Shown piece after piece: positions 54,486 to 64,000 of a stretch of 64,000 nucleotides of DNA; the first letter of the stretch is position 1, and the number at the start of each line of letters is the position of its first letter. Origin of the DNA: Xanthoparmelia taractica (taxonomy: Eukaryota > Ascomycota > Lecanoromycetes > Lecanorales > Parmeliaceae); assembly GCA_033085395.1 (NCBI GenBank), contig JANQBS010000043.1:62001-126000 (forward strand). Reading direction: 5' to 3'. The translations under genes and the position numbers were made by a program. A model generated the notes under the pieces. The model did not search any database and had not been told where the DNA came from. It saw nothing but the letters and a program-made list of their open reading frames with translations.

Positions 54486-56432
54486 TCACATTCTACAAAT
54501 CTTACTAGTGCTATCTTCTACCCCGTCCTCTTCCCCTACGCAAACCTTGCACCAAAATACCCCTGCAGAGTCGACCTTCCTTTTGAAACTCAGCAAACTC
54601 GAATAATGGTCTCCCCAGAATGCATGTTGGTAGTCTGGCTCTTCGATATTTGCCTCGTTGAGATAGCATCCTGTATCTGGCGCTTGATCTCTTAGGACCT
54701 TGGTTAGAGCATTTGCCGATTGCTGTGCAGCCGCCACTTGTGCACGAGGGCTTTTGAAGGGGTATGAAACCCTAGTCACTGAATCGTCGCTTCAACATCA
54801 GCCAACATCGGCAAGCTTCATCTGCGCAATTGTATACTCACTCATTTCTACCACAGTCTGCCTCCACACTGGGTTCCCCGAGATTTGATTTGCAGCGACT
54901 ATCTGAACACCTGGTCCGCTCTCAAATGTGCCCTCCAAGTACCCTTTCTCGAATGCCTTCAGAGCTTTTGCTGTGCCTTTGCGATCACCAACGGCCTTTG
55001 TGTCCCAGAGACGATTACCATTAGAACCAACCGTAGCAGCCGTCAGGTACGTCGTACGGAACGTTGTGAAGTCTACAGTTTACTTCACATCCAGCAAGGG
55101 CGTGATACCAGTAATTGATGACAGTTGATCCATAACGGGCCTGACGGGGTTCTCTAAAGCTGATGGCGACGAAGACAATGCATAGATCAGAAATTCAAAG
55201 TTCATGGGCGAAGAATTATTCGATTCAGTGAGTGGTGACATTGAAAAGTAGCCCATCAGGCCGCTGGTGGAGAGACTGGGGAGCTGAGTTTGTAGGTAAG
55301 CCACTGCAGAGAAGAAGTTGGTGTTGCCGTTTTGCGAAGCTTCTAGAGCTGTGGAGTTGAAAGCTAGAAAAGCCGGAGTAACCATTGGAATAGGATAGGT
55401 TTGAAGGGTTGCGTTGATGAGCACGCCAAAAGTAGAGCCACCTCCCTTACGTAAAGTAGCAATATGAGCCGGGGACACTCATTCGGGTCCAAGGAAAGTA
55501 TCAGAGAGCTGCACTCACCCCTTTCATAGCCCAGAAATAGTCTTCATTTGGGCACGCATTAGCGGTTATGGTATCACCTTCTAGTGTTACCAAAGACATC
55601 TCCAGCACGTTATCAACTGCCAGACCGTACTTTGAACCAAGCGGGCCATGCCCTCCGCCAGTCAAATAGCCACCAAGCCCAACATTCGGATCGGCACCGC
55701 CGACAATGGTGAGGTTCCGTACGGCGACGGCATCATAGATTTCGCTCATGCGATGTCCGGATACTACTGTGACAGCTTTCACCCCTGATTTTCCCGGACA
55801 GGAGATTGGCAAGAAAGAAGGGTCGAAGCTGATGCCGAGGAAGTACCGCGTCCATATTGAAAGCGACGAGGGTGCTGTAGACCTGTGTGTAAGAGGTCAG
55901 TCCAAACGCAAGCACTGCGACGACACGGCGGATTTCCATCCTCTTGCGCACCCACCTGCCGAGCAGGTCATGAGCCCCTCCTTTGACGATAAGCCGTACA
56001 CCAGTGGTAATAGCGAAATTCACTGTCTCTACAATGTGAGACGCTTTGGTCACGTTGACCACATATCTTGGATAAGGCTCCAGATCGCAGCCAATGGTAG
56101 CGTTGTAGACGGCTGTTGGGAGACACGCATCGTTCTGCCAATTGGCATATGTCAAGCTAACAGGGTCATCACGATGGAAGCCTGACTTGTACCAGCTCTG
56201 TCCTACTTGAGCACAGGCAACCGGATCAAATGATTGAGGCCTCGAGGGGTCACAAACGATACTCGGAGGGAATGGTGCTAAAAGATTCCCAGAGACGGAA
56301 TCGTTCAAAGATCGCCATGACTCGGGGAAGGCCAATCCGGAGATGTGACCAAAGGTTTACGTGCATTTGACCTGGAAAGAATTACCGGTTGGGCAGACTT
56401 GAAGAAGTTGATGAAGAGCAGCAATATTGCTG
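54486..56432 (-). pseudogene. Berberine-bridge-type FAD oxidase, two internal TAA
   Basis: The PCMH FAD-binding part reads VCDPSRPQSFDPVACAQVGQ, VNVTKASHIVETVNFAITTG, LIVKGGAHDLLGRSTAPSSL (the His is the expected covalent flavin site), VVSGHRM, GGYLTGGGHGPLGSKYGLAV and FWAMKG, then after an intron GGGSTFGVLINATLQTYPIP. The C-terminal BBE domain (CYLNEANIEEPDYQHAFWGD, HYSSLLSFKRKVDSAGVFWC) ends at 54486. Three or more short introns have good sites. Two TAA codons lie in frame where the family continues: 56357-56359 (after FQVKCT, before the AFPESW segment) and 55080-55082 (after TPLLDVK, before TVDFTTFRTTYLTAATVGSN). A start with a signal-like stretch (MHSAILLLFINFF) lies at about 56432, but it is in a different frame from VCPTGNSFQVKCT. 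Such enzymes oxidise alcohols, sugars or alkaloid-type substrates. As read, this copy is broken. Confidence 0.75.
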
Positions 56433-56956
56433 AATGCATATCTTAGTTATATGATCAGGAAGGCAGAAAGAGACGGAATGTACCTTAACTCAGGAATGGA
56501 CCTGAACGCATTGACGTTGTTTAATACGGAGACCCATACCTGGATATACCCCTACAGCACGTCCGAAATGGTCATGTATTGTACCATATCCCATCATATG
56601 TGCCGCTCAAGGTTCGTCAGCCTCAATGGTGATGGCACAGCCAAGGCACTATTGATGGATCACCATCCTGGTTTTCATCAACCTTGTATTTATTGCCGAT
56701 ATCCTGCAGCAGTACCTGACAGTATTAGCTGACAGTCTTTGATAAAGCTAGGGTTAACTGATAGTAACATACATACTATAGTCTACAATACCAATAGTGT
56801 CTCCGGTAAGCACTGTATTTCAAGCAGCCCGGTGGGATTCCCAATTCTTACTCTGCACCTTCTTACACACTTTGACGCCTCGCGGTACAATCCATTCACG
56901 TTTATTCCTTCTATCTGCAACTATGGTACTCTCAGTCTTGTCACCATAAGAAGTAG
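56433..56956. other. Divergent intergenic region
   Basis: Between the FAD oxidase (minus) and the hydrolase (plus). No supported gene, although the hydrolase's first exon should be in its right part. Confidence 0.45.
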
Positions 56957-58070
56957 ACACTGACTTCCCACTTTTCTCGCCAACAATTCAAGATCGCATG
57001 GACAGTCGCGACAATCCTGTACTGTTGCATTCAAATTCCACTCCATATTCTTCGTATCACCAGACCATCTTCCCGCGCACACTCCAGATGGACGTATCGG
57101 CAAGCGCTTGGAAGAGAAATCCTGAAGATCTGGTTCATCTACGCCAGCACCGTCGAATTCGGATTTCCTCTGTCCCTTGACGCTGGATCCGAAAAGGAAC
57201 GCTTCGTCAAAGTTCATCCTGAGACGCCAGAACTCTATCGAGGTATGCCAGATATACCCAATTATGAAATCAAACTTACAACTATCGGAGGAGTATGGTA
57301 TCCGCAGCTTTTTCGTGCGAATCAGCACAAGGACATGCACATAATTCTGCATTTTCATGGCGGCGCTTACGTACTCGGATCTTCACGACAATCAGAATGC
57401 GGATTTGCAGCAGATACTCTTCACAAGGCGACATCTGCACTTATGTTTTTCCCCCAATATCGATTGGCTTCCACCCAAAACTGTGGATTCCCTGTTGCCT
57501 TACAAGACGCAATTAGCTCCTACGCATATCTGCTGGATCTTGGTATTCTACCATCTCGCATCACGATCTCTGGCGACTCAGCAGGGGGCCACCTGGCTAT
57601 CTCGCTGCTGAGGTATATTTCAGAGAATCGGGCACTACTACCAAGGCCACTTGCTGCCCTCCTCTGGAGTCCATGGTTGGATCTGGCGTCAGATCCCAAA
57701 GCAATTGATCTCAGCATCAACGCCAGATTCGACTTTGTGATATCTGGACTTGTGACATGGGCCATACGCGTCTTCGCTCCGCCCAGTGTAGACCTATCAC
57801 ATCCATACTTGTCCCCTCTGCGTCATCCGTTTGAGACGCAGACAGCTATCTGGATTCTGGATCCAAGTTGGAGGGCTCGAGGTGCTGAATGACGACACAG
57901 TAGCTTTCTTCAAGAGCATGAAACGCACAGCGCGAAATAAAATCGAGCTTTACGAAGTCCCTTATGCACCTCACGACATCTTCCTTGCGGGAAATATCCT
58001 AGGCTTTGAAAGAGAAGCGACGGACGCTGCAGCTTTTACCCAGAGATTTCTCAAGTACGTAGAGTATTAG
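56957..58070 (+). pseudogene. Alpha/beta hydrolase (lipase/esterase) broken by 7-bp duplication
   Basis: One phase is open from 56957 to 57892. It reads QQFKIAWTVATILYCCIQIP, SRWTYRQALGREILKIWFIY, DAGSEKERFVKVHPETPELY, MPDIPNYEIKLTTIGGVWYP. The oxyanion-hole motif HFHGGAYVLGS and the nucleophile motif ISGDSAGGHLAISLL (catalytic Ser) place it in the hormone-sensitive-lipase type. After TAIWI the frame is lost at 57849-57862, where the 7-base string tctggat occurs twice in tandem. Removing one copy's worth of phase leads straight to IQVGGLEVLNDDTVAFFKSM (expected Asp region) and YEVPYAPHDIFLAGN (catalytic His), ending at 58070. As it stands translation would stop at 57892 without Asp and His. 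The 5' exon with the start codon is not resolved. Expected role: hydrolysis of a small ester, possibly a product of the neighbouring monooxygenase (inference). Confidence 0.8.
57849..57862 (+). repeat. 7-bp tandem duplication causing frameshift
   Basis: tctggat is directly repeated with no spacer. One copy keeps the hydrolase frame; two copies shift it by +1. Confidence 0.92.
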
Positions 58071-58694
58071 ACAGTGTTACACACAAAATGCATTCGTAGC
58101 TCTGGCTCTTTGGAGATGGTTAGTCGTCGATAGAGAGATATATCCTAGAGTCAATGCTAAGCGCAGACCCAAAAAGTACGGTGTATTGTAATATTTGGGG
58201 CGTAGTTGTATTAGAGTCATACTTTAGATTTCACAGAATTGAGTACTAAACATTTCGGAACTAAATGGAAGGATTACCTTACTTTACCTTATAACATCAC
58301 GTGGGTGACATAAGAGTCAGAATCTCCAGCCAGGGCTCAGATACTAATCCTGGTGGTGTTCCTCACCCGGGGAATAGTTGTTTGGTGTGGTCGGCGGGGG
58401 ACGCCTAACTCTAGGCAACGGTAGCTGTGAACACTTAGAAATAGGGCGTCTCGGTAATCAAGGGGAGAGCTGCATTAATACTGTACGTTACTGTACGGAT
58501 TAATTCATTACCGCCTGCCGATTGTATTATACACACAAAAGCCCCACCCTGTTCGACTGGATACATATACATGTGAGGCCTGCTGCCTCGCTTTCTTTTT
58601 TACGTTTCCTATCCTTTGCTGGATATAACATACTCGCCTTCATCAAATCTTCATTCTTTGTTATATTGTGCTGTGCGCGCATATAGATATCGGA
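58071..58694. other. Intergenic
   Basis: About 620 bp between two plus-strand genes. No supported feature other than the presumed promoter of the monooxygenase. Confidence 0.5.
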
Positions 58695-60741
58695 ATGGCC
58701 TTTGCGGACAGAATTCACAGTAGCGAAGGCTACCACAAGTCAGGCTATGATTACTATCCTGTCCTCATCGTTGGCGCTGGCGAGTCTGGACTGGCTATGG
58801 GCTGTCGGTTGCGGGAGAAGCTTGGCTTTGACCAATTTAGGATTTTCGATCGACAATCCGGGATTGGAGGTAAGTTGTTGTTGGTTCTGCCAAGGGAAGC
58901 CATATTCCAAGTAACATACGATCAGGTACTTGGTGGATCAATCGTTACCCGGGAGTCGTATGTCTTAACACTTGTCAATGTTGTTGTTGGGTTTCATGAT
59001 AACCGATGCTTGAGACGTAGGCTTGCGATGTGTAAAATTTCCTACTAAACTGTTTTTGCCCACAACATTGACATACGGCTTAGACCTTCTGCCCTGTACT
59101 CATACTCGTTTGCGCCTTTCTATACTTCCAAGCAACTCTACCCATCCGGCTCTGAGATGGTCAAATACCTGCAACGTGTTGCTACCCAATACAGGCTCTT
59201 GGACAAGATCCAGTTAAACACGGACGTTACGGAGGTGCGGTGGATTGAGAATGATCACGAATGGCAAATCACACTGTCATGCCTGGCGGAGGGAATGGGT
59301 GATCTCTCAGACGCTGATCGGAGGCAGAAGGTTGCCACGCATGGGAGAGAGGCAATATACGTGAGCCAGGTAAATGTCAGAGCCAAGGTCGTTGTCAGTT
59401 GTGTTGGAATCCTTGTCGAACCTAATGCCTGGCCAACCAGTATACCCGGACGTGACTTGTTTCATGGAACCATCTTACACTGTGCTCGGTGGAGGAACGA
59501 AGTCGAGTTTCGTGGCAAGGACGTCGTTGTGCTTGGAAGTGGCTGTAGCGCAGCCCAGGTTGTCCCGTCTCTGTTCAAGACTCCGTTCGATGTTAAGTCT
59601 GTCACCCAAATTATGAGAAGCCCGCCTTGGGTTATGCCCAGACTAGAAGAGCCATTTGGTAAAGAGAAGTATGCTCGGTACGCACCGACAGTCATGGGAT
59701 ACTTTCCCCTCTTGGGTCACATATTCCGTATCGGCCTTTTTCTGCTGGTCGAAATCATCTGGAAAACCGTGTTCCAGCAGAAGAACGTGAAGTGGCGTGC
59801 CGCGATTGAGAAATCGACCCTAGAGCGAACTTATGCTCTGATACCAAAGAAGTACCACGGTATCATGACACCTAGGTATGCTTATGGATGCAAGCGCCGA
59901 GTATTCGACAGCGAATGGCTAAAAAGCATGAACAACCCGAACTTTCTACTCACGACCAGGCCGCTGAAGAGCCTCCAACCCGATGGCATTTTCCTTGGTC
60001 CAAGTCCCAACCCACCTGACGAGATGATGGAGAGAACCCTGTCTACTAAAGACGCTCAGCTGCATACAGACATCATCATCCTAGCCAACGGTTATGAGTC
60101 CACAAGGTGGCTCCATCCATTGAAAGTATATGGCCGCAGTGGGAGATCGATGCACGATGTATGGAACGAACGTGGGGGGCCGCAAGCGTACATGGGTACA
60201 GCAATGGATGGGTTTCCAAACTTCTTCATCGCTGGAGGCCCAAACACGGCAACTGGCCATTCTTCCTTTATATTGTTTTCTGAGAATATTACAGAATATA
60301 TACTTAAGATAGTGGAACCGGTTCTTAGAGGGGACGCAATCTACGTCGAGCCCAAGAAAGATTCTGAAATCCAATGGACGAGTGATATTCAGCGAGACCT
60401 CAAGAGGACGGTCTTTCCTGGATGTACGAGCTGGTATCAAGACGAAAACGGGTGGAACTCGACCATGTACCCGTGAGCCGTCCTTCTTGCCGCCACATCT
60501 TTCGTCTCGCGTTCTAGCTAACTCTGTTGTCCTCAGTCGCTCGCAGACAGATTTCTCTTTGCGGTGTATGTTCCCGAGGTACAGCGACTGGGATATTGCG
60601 TACACGTCAAATGGAATTTTCAGACAACGGATCAAGCACGTCCTGCGTTATAGTGTACCAGCCTGTGTAGCTATTGCAATTTCATTGGCTAGGATGAAGG
60701 GGTTGGGGTTGAAAGAGGGGGGACGGACGTTGCTATGTTAG
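58695..60741 (+). CDS. Baeyer-Villiger-type flavin monooxygenase, five exons
   Basis: Exons 58695-58869, 58926-58957, 59021-59031, 59084-60472 and 60537-60741 join in phase to 603 residues. The third exon is only 11 bases and completes GVACDV; the four introns are 52-64 bp. First Rossmann motif: VLIVGAGESGLAMG (about 24-36). IGGTWWINRYPGVACDVPSA follows. The type I BVMO fingerprint F-x-G-x-x-x-H-x-x-x-W is exact at 199-209 (FHGTILHCARW). The second, NADPH-binding motif is VVVLGSGCSAAQV. The later ANGYEST...WLHP and FIAGGPNTATGHSSFI segments are usual. It should insert oxygen next to a ketone to give an ester or lactone; the substrate is unknown. The C-terminal exon is basic with a weak hydrophobic stretch (VPACVAIAISLARM). 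A start nine codons upstream (58668) is also open. No defects seen. Confidence 0.9.
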
Positions 60742-61686
60742 CAGATGCCTTGAGTTAGAGGCTATGAGCGCTTACAGCTTTTACTCAAGACACCTATAGC
60801 CTGCTTTACTTATAATCTCGATTGAGCATACGGCGTTAATATGGAGCTGGCTCAGCCCATGCACGTATTGCAGCAGTAGTGCTGGGTGCAGCAATACTGA
60901 GGACCAGATATACTTGTGCTAGACTCGCAACGGTGGGATTGTGTAAAGAATTACTCTATGAAAGTATTTATACATTCGACGATAATTCGCTCGTTATCGA
61001 TTCTTCTTCGATTGATTGTAAAGACGTAAAAGCGAATAAAGTCTCTAATGATAGTGAGATCGATAGAAAGAATATCTTCTTTTTGCCTCAGTCCCACAGA
61101 CGTGCCAAGCCCGTTGATCCCCTTTAGGCTAGCGCTTTTCGCTTACTACGAACCTCCGACCTACGAGACAGGTGGGCTAACCCGAAGAGGCTTAGCGGGC
61201 TCGGCAGGTCTGAGAGGCAACACATACAAGCGTGCTTTACTTATAAAGACCTTGCAAGAGGCAGTATTAGTCTTTAGAGCTCCCGTCTTCTTCTTCTTCT
61301 TCTTCTTCTTCTTCTTCTTCTTCTTCTTCTACTTCTTCTACTTCTTTGGTTTGGTGGGTGTCACTCAGAATGATTCATATCCATTTGAGGGAAGATAGGA
61401 TTGTGGTCTGGGTAATTCTCGCTCGACGATTAAATATAAGATATCGTATGTAATTAAGCTATATGTTGAATATATGTACCGTAAATCGACGTGTCTCAAT
61501 CCATCCGTGGCCCCAACTCCAGTACCAATTTCCCGCTTATTCTCCGACTCCGGTCCATACGGACGCTGCTTCAGCGCCGTCTGATTACCGGACTTCACTT
61601 CGTTATATAGTATATGTGCACAGTGGTGTACTTACCATCATCATGGCTTCCACCATCATTCCCAACCCAAGACTCCTTCCTCGCCA
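60742..61686. other. Convergent spacer with TTC repeat
   Basis: About 950 bp between the monooxygenase (plus) and the first DUF6914 gene (minus). It contains a TTC microsatellite and no supported gene. Confidence 0.5.
61286..61345 (+). repeat. (TTC)n microsatellite
   Basis: About 14 uninterrupted ttc units starting after ctcccgtc, then imperfect units containing tac. Confidence 0.92.
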
Positions 61687-63249
61687 TCATGTAGACAAGG
61701 CGATCGTCGACATATTCTTCACCGTAGTCTGGCCCCTAGCCGACTCCTCAACATCCTCGTTCTCTCCCTCCTCTCCTTCATCTTCATCTCCATCATCCTC
61801 CTCGTCATCATCATCCTCTTCGTCAGACGATTCATCCCCGTCGTCAGATGATTCATCCTCATCTTCATCACTGTCATTGTTTTCATTGTTATCTTCTTCA
61901 CTGTCCTCTTCTTCATCTTCCTCGTTACCCTCACTCCCATCTTTGCCCTTGTCGTTCTCCTGCGTGGGATTCTTTCTCCCAGCTGCCTGGTCGGGCTGGT
62001 TCAGCTCAGGAAGGTGGATGGTTGTACTCCAGACATTATCCGGCCTCGCATGCGCCCTTTTCTCCGCTGTGTTCCCCTTTGCCTCGCTTTCATCCTCATC
62101 ATCTTCACTGTCCTCATTATCATCTTCGTCGTCCTCATCTTCGTCATCTTCTTCATCTTCTTCATCCCCACTTTCCTCGTCTCCCTCGTCGTCATTCTCA
62201 TCCTCATCCTCATCATCTTCGGACTGATCTCCGTTTCCCTCGACCTCCTTTGCTACCAGCTTCCTCTCAGATGCTCTCTCAGGCCGAGCTAACTTGGCGA
62301 AATTGATAGTTGTAACTCGGGCGCTCTCTGGTCTAGCCGTCGGCTCTTGATCTTCTACGTTCTTTGGAATTTCTGTTGCTTTACTCAAATCCTGAGGCTT
62401 CGTCGCTTCGGCCAAGGTAGTTACAAGATTATTGCGCTTGGATCTGGCAATCGCCACTTCGCTTTGCTTATCCTCCAGTTCTCGCTTGTCTTTTTCAGCA
62501 ACCTGCCGGCGCAACCCTAGCACGGCCACGCCTAACACCCCAGTAATGATCTGGATGGCGCTCGATATCGTATCCGGTTTGCCACGCGTAGGGTCGAGTT
62601 TGACAAGGACCGCAACCTCATCATCGTTTGGCTTCTTCCAACCAGATACCAAACATAGCGTCTCAGTACCAACCGGCATTCGCGAATTCTTCCATTTCTG
62701 GTCCGATGATTTCGCAACTTTCATACCAATCCACTCGATCATGCTAAAATCGTGGGATTTATAAGCGGAACACTCTAGCTCCCTCTCCAACCTCTCCAGC
62801 TTTTCTCGAACCCATGCAAGACTGGTCCATCCAGGATCCTCTGCCATGGAGCCCGTAGATTCTGCCGCTGAGGTTGACTTCTGATCACGTATGATCTTCC
62901 CAAGCGCCCCTAGATCCACGATCTCAGCAACCAAACTGCGCATGAGAAGGTCATCAACTTTGCGAAGCGGAATTGTGGTTTGATTGTAAATCCTAGTTGG
63001 CTGACCGGTCGAATCTAGCTGAAAATCCATACCGCAACAAACGCCCTCAGACCTGGTTGTCTCGTTCGACGGCCCGATCAAGAAGGCCCAGTGGTATTGG
63101 CCATCTTCATAGGGTGCATGATCGCTCGAGTAGACACCAACATACAGGACAGGATAGTTGATGGCGATGTCCGCAGTTGCCGTGCTGGATAAGGCAGTTG
63201 CCCCTTCCCTCTCGAATAGGGTGCGTGTGCTAACCCTCCTATGCAACAA
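61687..63249 (-). CDS. DUF6914 protein with acidic repeat tail
   Basis: Single frame, 520 residues. The N-terminal 190 residues match the DUF6914 pattern: YPVLYVGVYSSDHAPYEDGQ, YHWAFLIGPSNE, YNQTTIPLRKVDDLLMRSLV and WTSLAWVREKLERLERELE, with SMIEWIGMKV. A hydrophobic stretch follows near 235-250 (ISSAIQIITGVLGVAVLGL), possibly a membrane segment, then a charged helix. From about 300 there are two copies of a module that starts ARPxxxxTTIxxxxL, continues with xxPxxAxxRK and ends in a long Asp/Glu run. A third partial start follows (ARGQTTVKNMSTI) just before the stop. The acidic runs are encoded by imperfect cat/ctt/cct triplets on the plus strand. The function of DUF6914 is unknown. Its tandem partner lacks the repeat tail. 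Confidence 0.75.
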   Translation of the reverse strand: MLHRRVSTRTLFEREGATALSSTATADIAINYPVLYVGVYSSDHAPYEDGQYHWAFLIGPSNETTRSEGVCCGMDFQLDSTGQPTRIYNQTTIPLRKVDDLLMRSLVAEIVDLGALGKIIRDQKSTSAAESTGSMAEDPGWTSLAWVREKLERLERELECSAYKSHDFSMIEWIGMKVAKSSDQKWKNSRMPVGTETLCLVSGWKKPNDDEVAVLVKLDPTRGKPDTISSAIQIITGVLGVAVLGLRRQVAEKDKRELEDKQSEVAIARSKRNNLVTTLAEATKPQDLSKATEIPKNVEDQEPTARPESARVTTINFAKLARPERASERKLVAKEVEGNGDQSEDDEDEDENDDEGDEESGDEEDEEDDEDEDDEDDNEDSEDDEDESEAKGNTAEKRAHARPDNVWSTTIHLPELNQPDQAAGRKNPTQENDKGKDGSEGNEEDEEEDSEEDNNENNDSDEDEDESSDDGDESSDEEDDDDEEDDGDEDEGEEGENEDVEESARGQTTVKNMSTIALST

Positions 63250-63358
63250 GCAAAACCCCTTTCGCTTTTCCTCCTCTGTTTCAGCAAGCGACCTACCCTT
63301 TAGGATTATCGGGATCAGCCTTTCCTTCCTGGAAAATTCTCAAGCGTGCAAGACATGT

Positions 63359-63979
63359 TCAGAAGTTGGCAGGGACTGGGGCTGTGAAAAGGGCAATGCT
63401 AGCTTCTTCTAATGAAAATTGTCTTGCGATCCCGTTTTCGCCGTCAAGGAAGGTATGGTTGCAGCCGTAGGTACATACCTCAGCCTCCACACTCTCGAAA
63501 TTTTCCATCCTTCTTCCCAAACACCCTCCCTCCTTCTCCAAGTCCTTGAGTACATTTTTGAGCCACTTGACACTCATCCACTCCACGTGCTCACGCATGG
63601 TGATACTTTCGCCCCAACGCAACACAGTGGCCTGCAGCGAGTTCATGTCCGCCACCTCGGCAATCATGAGACGTACGAGTAGGTCATCCTGGCCCCGGAG
63701 AGATATGGTGGGCTGGTTGTACAACCACTGCCATTCGCTACAAAAGGGACGATCATAATTCACGGCTTGACGTGGCTCCATGTTGTATAATGTCCCTTTT
63801 GAGTCAGCTTCTTCGTGAGAGGGGCCAACGATGAACGCCCAGTGGTAGTCGTCGACTTCTGATGGTGCTTCACCGGTAGAGTAAAGAGCGACGTAGAGGA
63901 CGGGGTCTGTGATGGCTGTCTGAGTGTATTCGGTATTGGTGACGCTGAAGCCGGAAGTCAGTACTGTCTCCCTCTTACA
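63359..63979 (-). CDS. Second DUF6914 protein, 5' partial
   Basis: Open from an apparent acceptor (ccttag, exon from 63979) to the stop at 63359; the 5' exon lies beyond the window. It reads TNTEYTQTAITDPVLYVALY, DDYHWAFIVGPSHEEADSKG, WLYNQPTISLRGQDDLLVRL, MIAEVADMNSLQATVLRWGE, WMSVKWLKNVLKDLEKEG and NFESVEAEVCTYGCNHTF, ending APVPANF. The order is the same as in its neighbour at 61687-63249, in the same orientation 110 bp away, so this is a tandem pair. It has no acidic tail. A possible 56-bp intron (gtatgt...cgcaag) near the 3' end is probably not used, because the unspliced frame keeps the family-like C-terminus. Confidence 0.7.
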   Translation of the reverse strand, partial: CKRETVLTSGFSVTNTEYTQTAITDPVLYVALYSTGEAPSEVDDYHWAFIVGPSHEEADSKGTLYNMEPRQAVNYDRPFCSEWQWLYNQPTISLRGQDDLLVRLMIAEVADMNSLQATVLRWGESITMREHVEWMSVKWLKNVLKDLEKEGGCLGRRMENFESVEAEVCTYGCNHTFLDGENGIARQFSLEEASIALFTAPVPANF

Positions 63980-64000
63980 CTAAGGATGATGGGTCAGGTA

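Noticed and set aside
61463..62227. Plus-strand Ser-rich ORF of 254 codons
   Set aside because: It reads the acidic triplet repeat of the DUF6914 gene from the other strand, giving poly-Ser.
1..64000. CRISPR arrays, operons and bacterial-type genes
   Set aside because: No regular repeat-spacer structure. All recognised genes have eukaryotic (fungal) families and introns.

Overview
The window is nuclear DNA from a filamentous ascomycete (Pezizomycotina). The evidence is many short GT-AG introns (mostly 47-60 bp) and families largely confined to such fungi: a NoxB NADPH oxidase, DUF6594, DUF6914, DUF4246 and DUF7727 proteins, and a Boi-type SH3-SAM-PH protein. Genes are one per transcription unit, on both strands. 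I could not place the species. All exon models below were made by hand from reading-frame continuity and remembered family patterns, without RNA or database searches.

Layout. 0-9.6 kb is gene-poor: a small unknown gene (1880-2101), a six-exon DUF6594 membrane protein (3660-5325) with an apparent GC-AG intron, a dead Tc1/mariner transposon with 55-bp inverted ends (5717-7158), then sequence without recognisable genes. 9.6-34.2 kb is the housekeeping core: an acidic-tailed conserved protein, NoxB, a DUF7727 membrane protein with a His/Asn-rich insert, ubiquilin Dsk2, an AT-hook-like conserved protein (606 aa), a three-RRM Csx1/Nam8-type RNA-binding protein, a Boi1/2 polarity protein and a SUMO ligase with an SP-RING and a C-terminal SUMO-interacting motif. 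35-43 kb holds a small unknown gene, a large repeat-rich protein, a decaying second DUF6594 gene and a secreted acid sphingomyelinase. 43-52 kb is poor and decayed: a secreted-protein gene with three in-frame TAG codons and a DUF4246 gene with two frame breaks. 53-60.7 kb holds a thymine/uracil-DNA glycosylase and then three neighbouring metabolic genes: a berberine-bridge-type FAD oxidase with two internal TAA codons, an alpha/beta hydrolase broken by a 7-bp tandem duplication, and an apparently intact Baeyer-Villiger-type monooxygenase. 61.7 kb to the end is a tandem pair of DUF6914 genes, one carrying a duplicated acidic repeat module; the other runs off the window.

How the parts relate. 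The core genes act in superoxide signalling, ubiquitin shuttling, RNA stability, cell polarity, SUMO transfer and base-excision repair. The accessory segments show repeated inactivation: nonsense codons that fit C-to-T change at CpA sites (as in repeat-induced point mutation), small duplications and frame breaks. The oxidase-hydrolase-monooxygenase trio looks like the remains of a small catabolic or secondary-metabolite cluster. I found no tRNA, rRNA, CRISPR array or complete autonomous mobile element.
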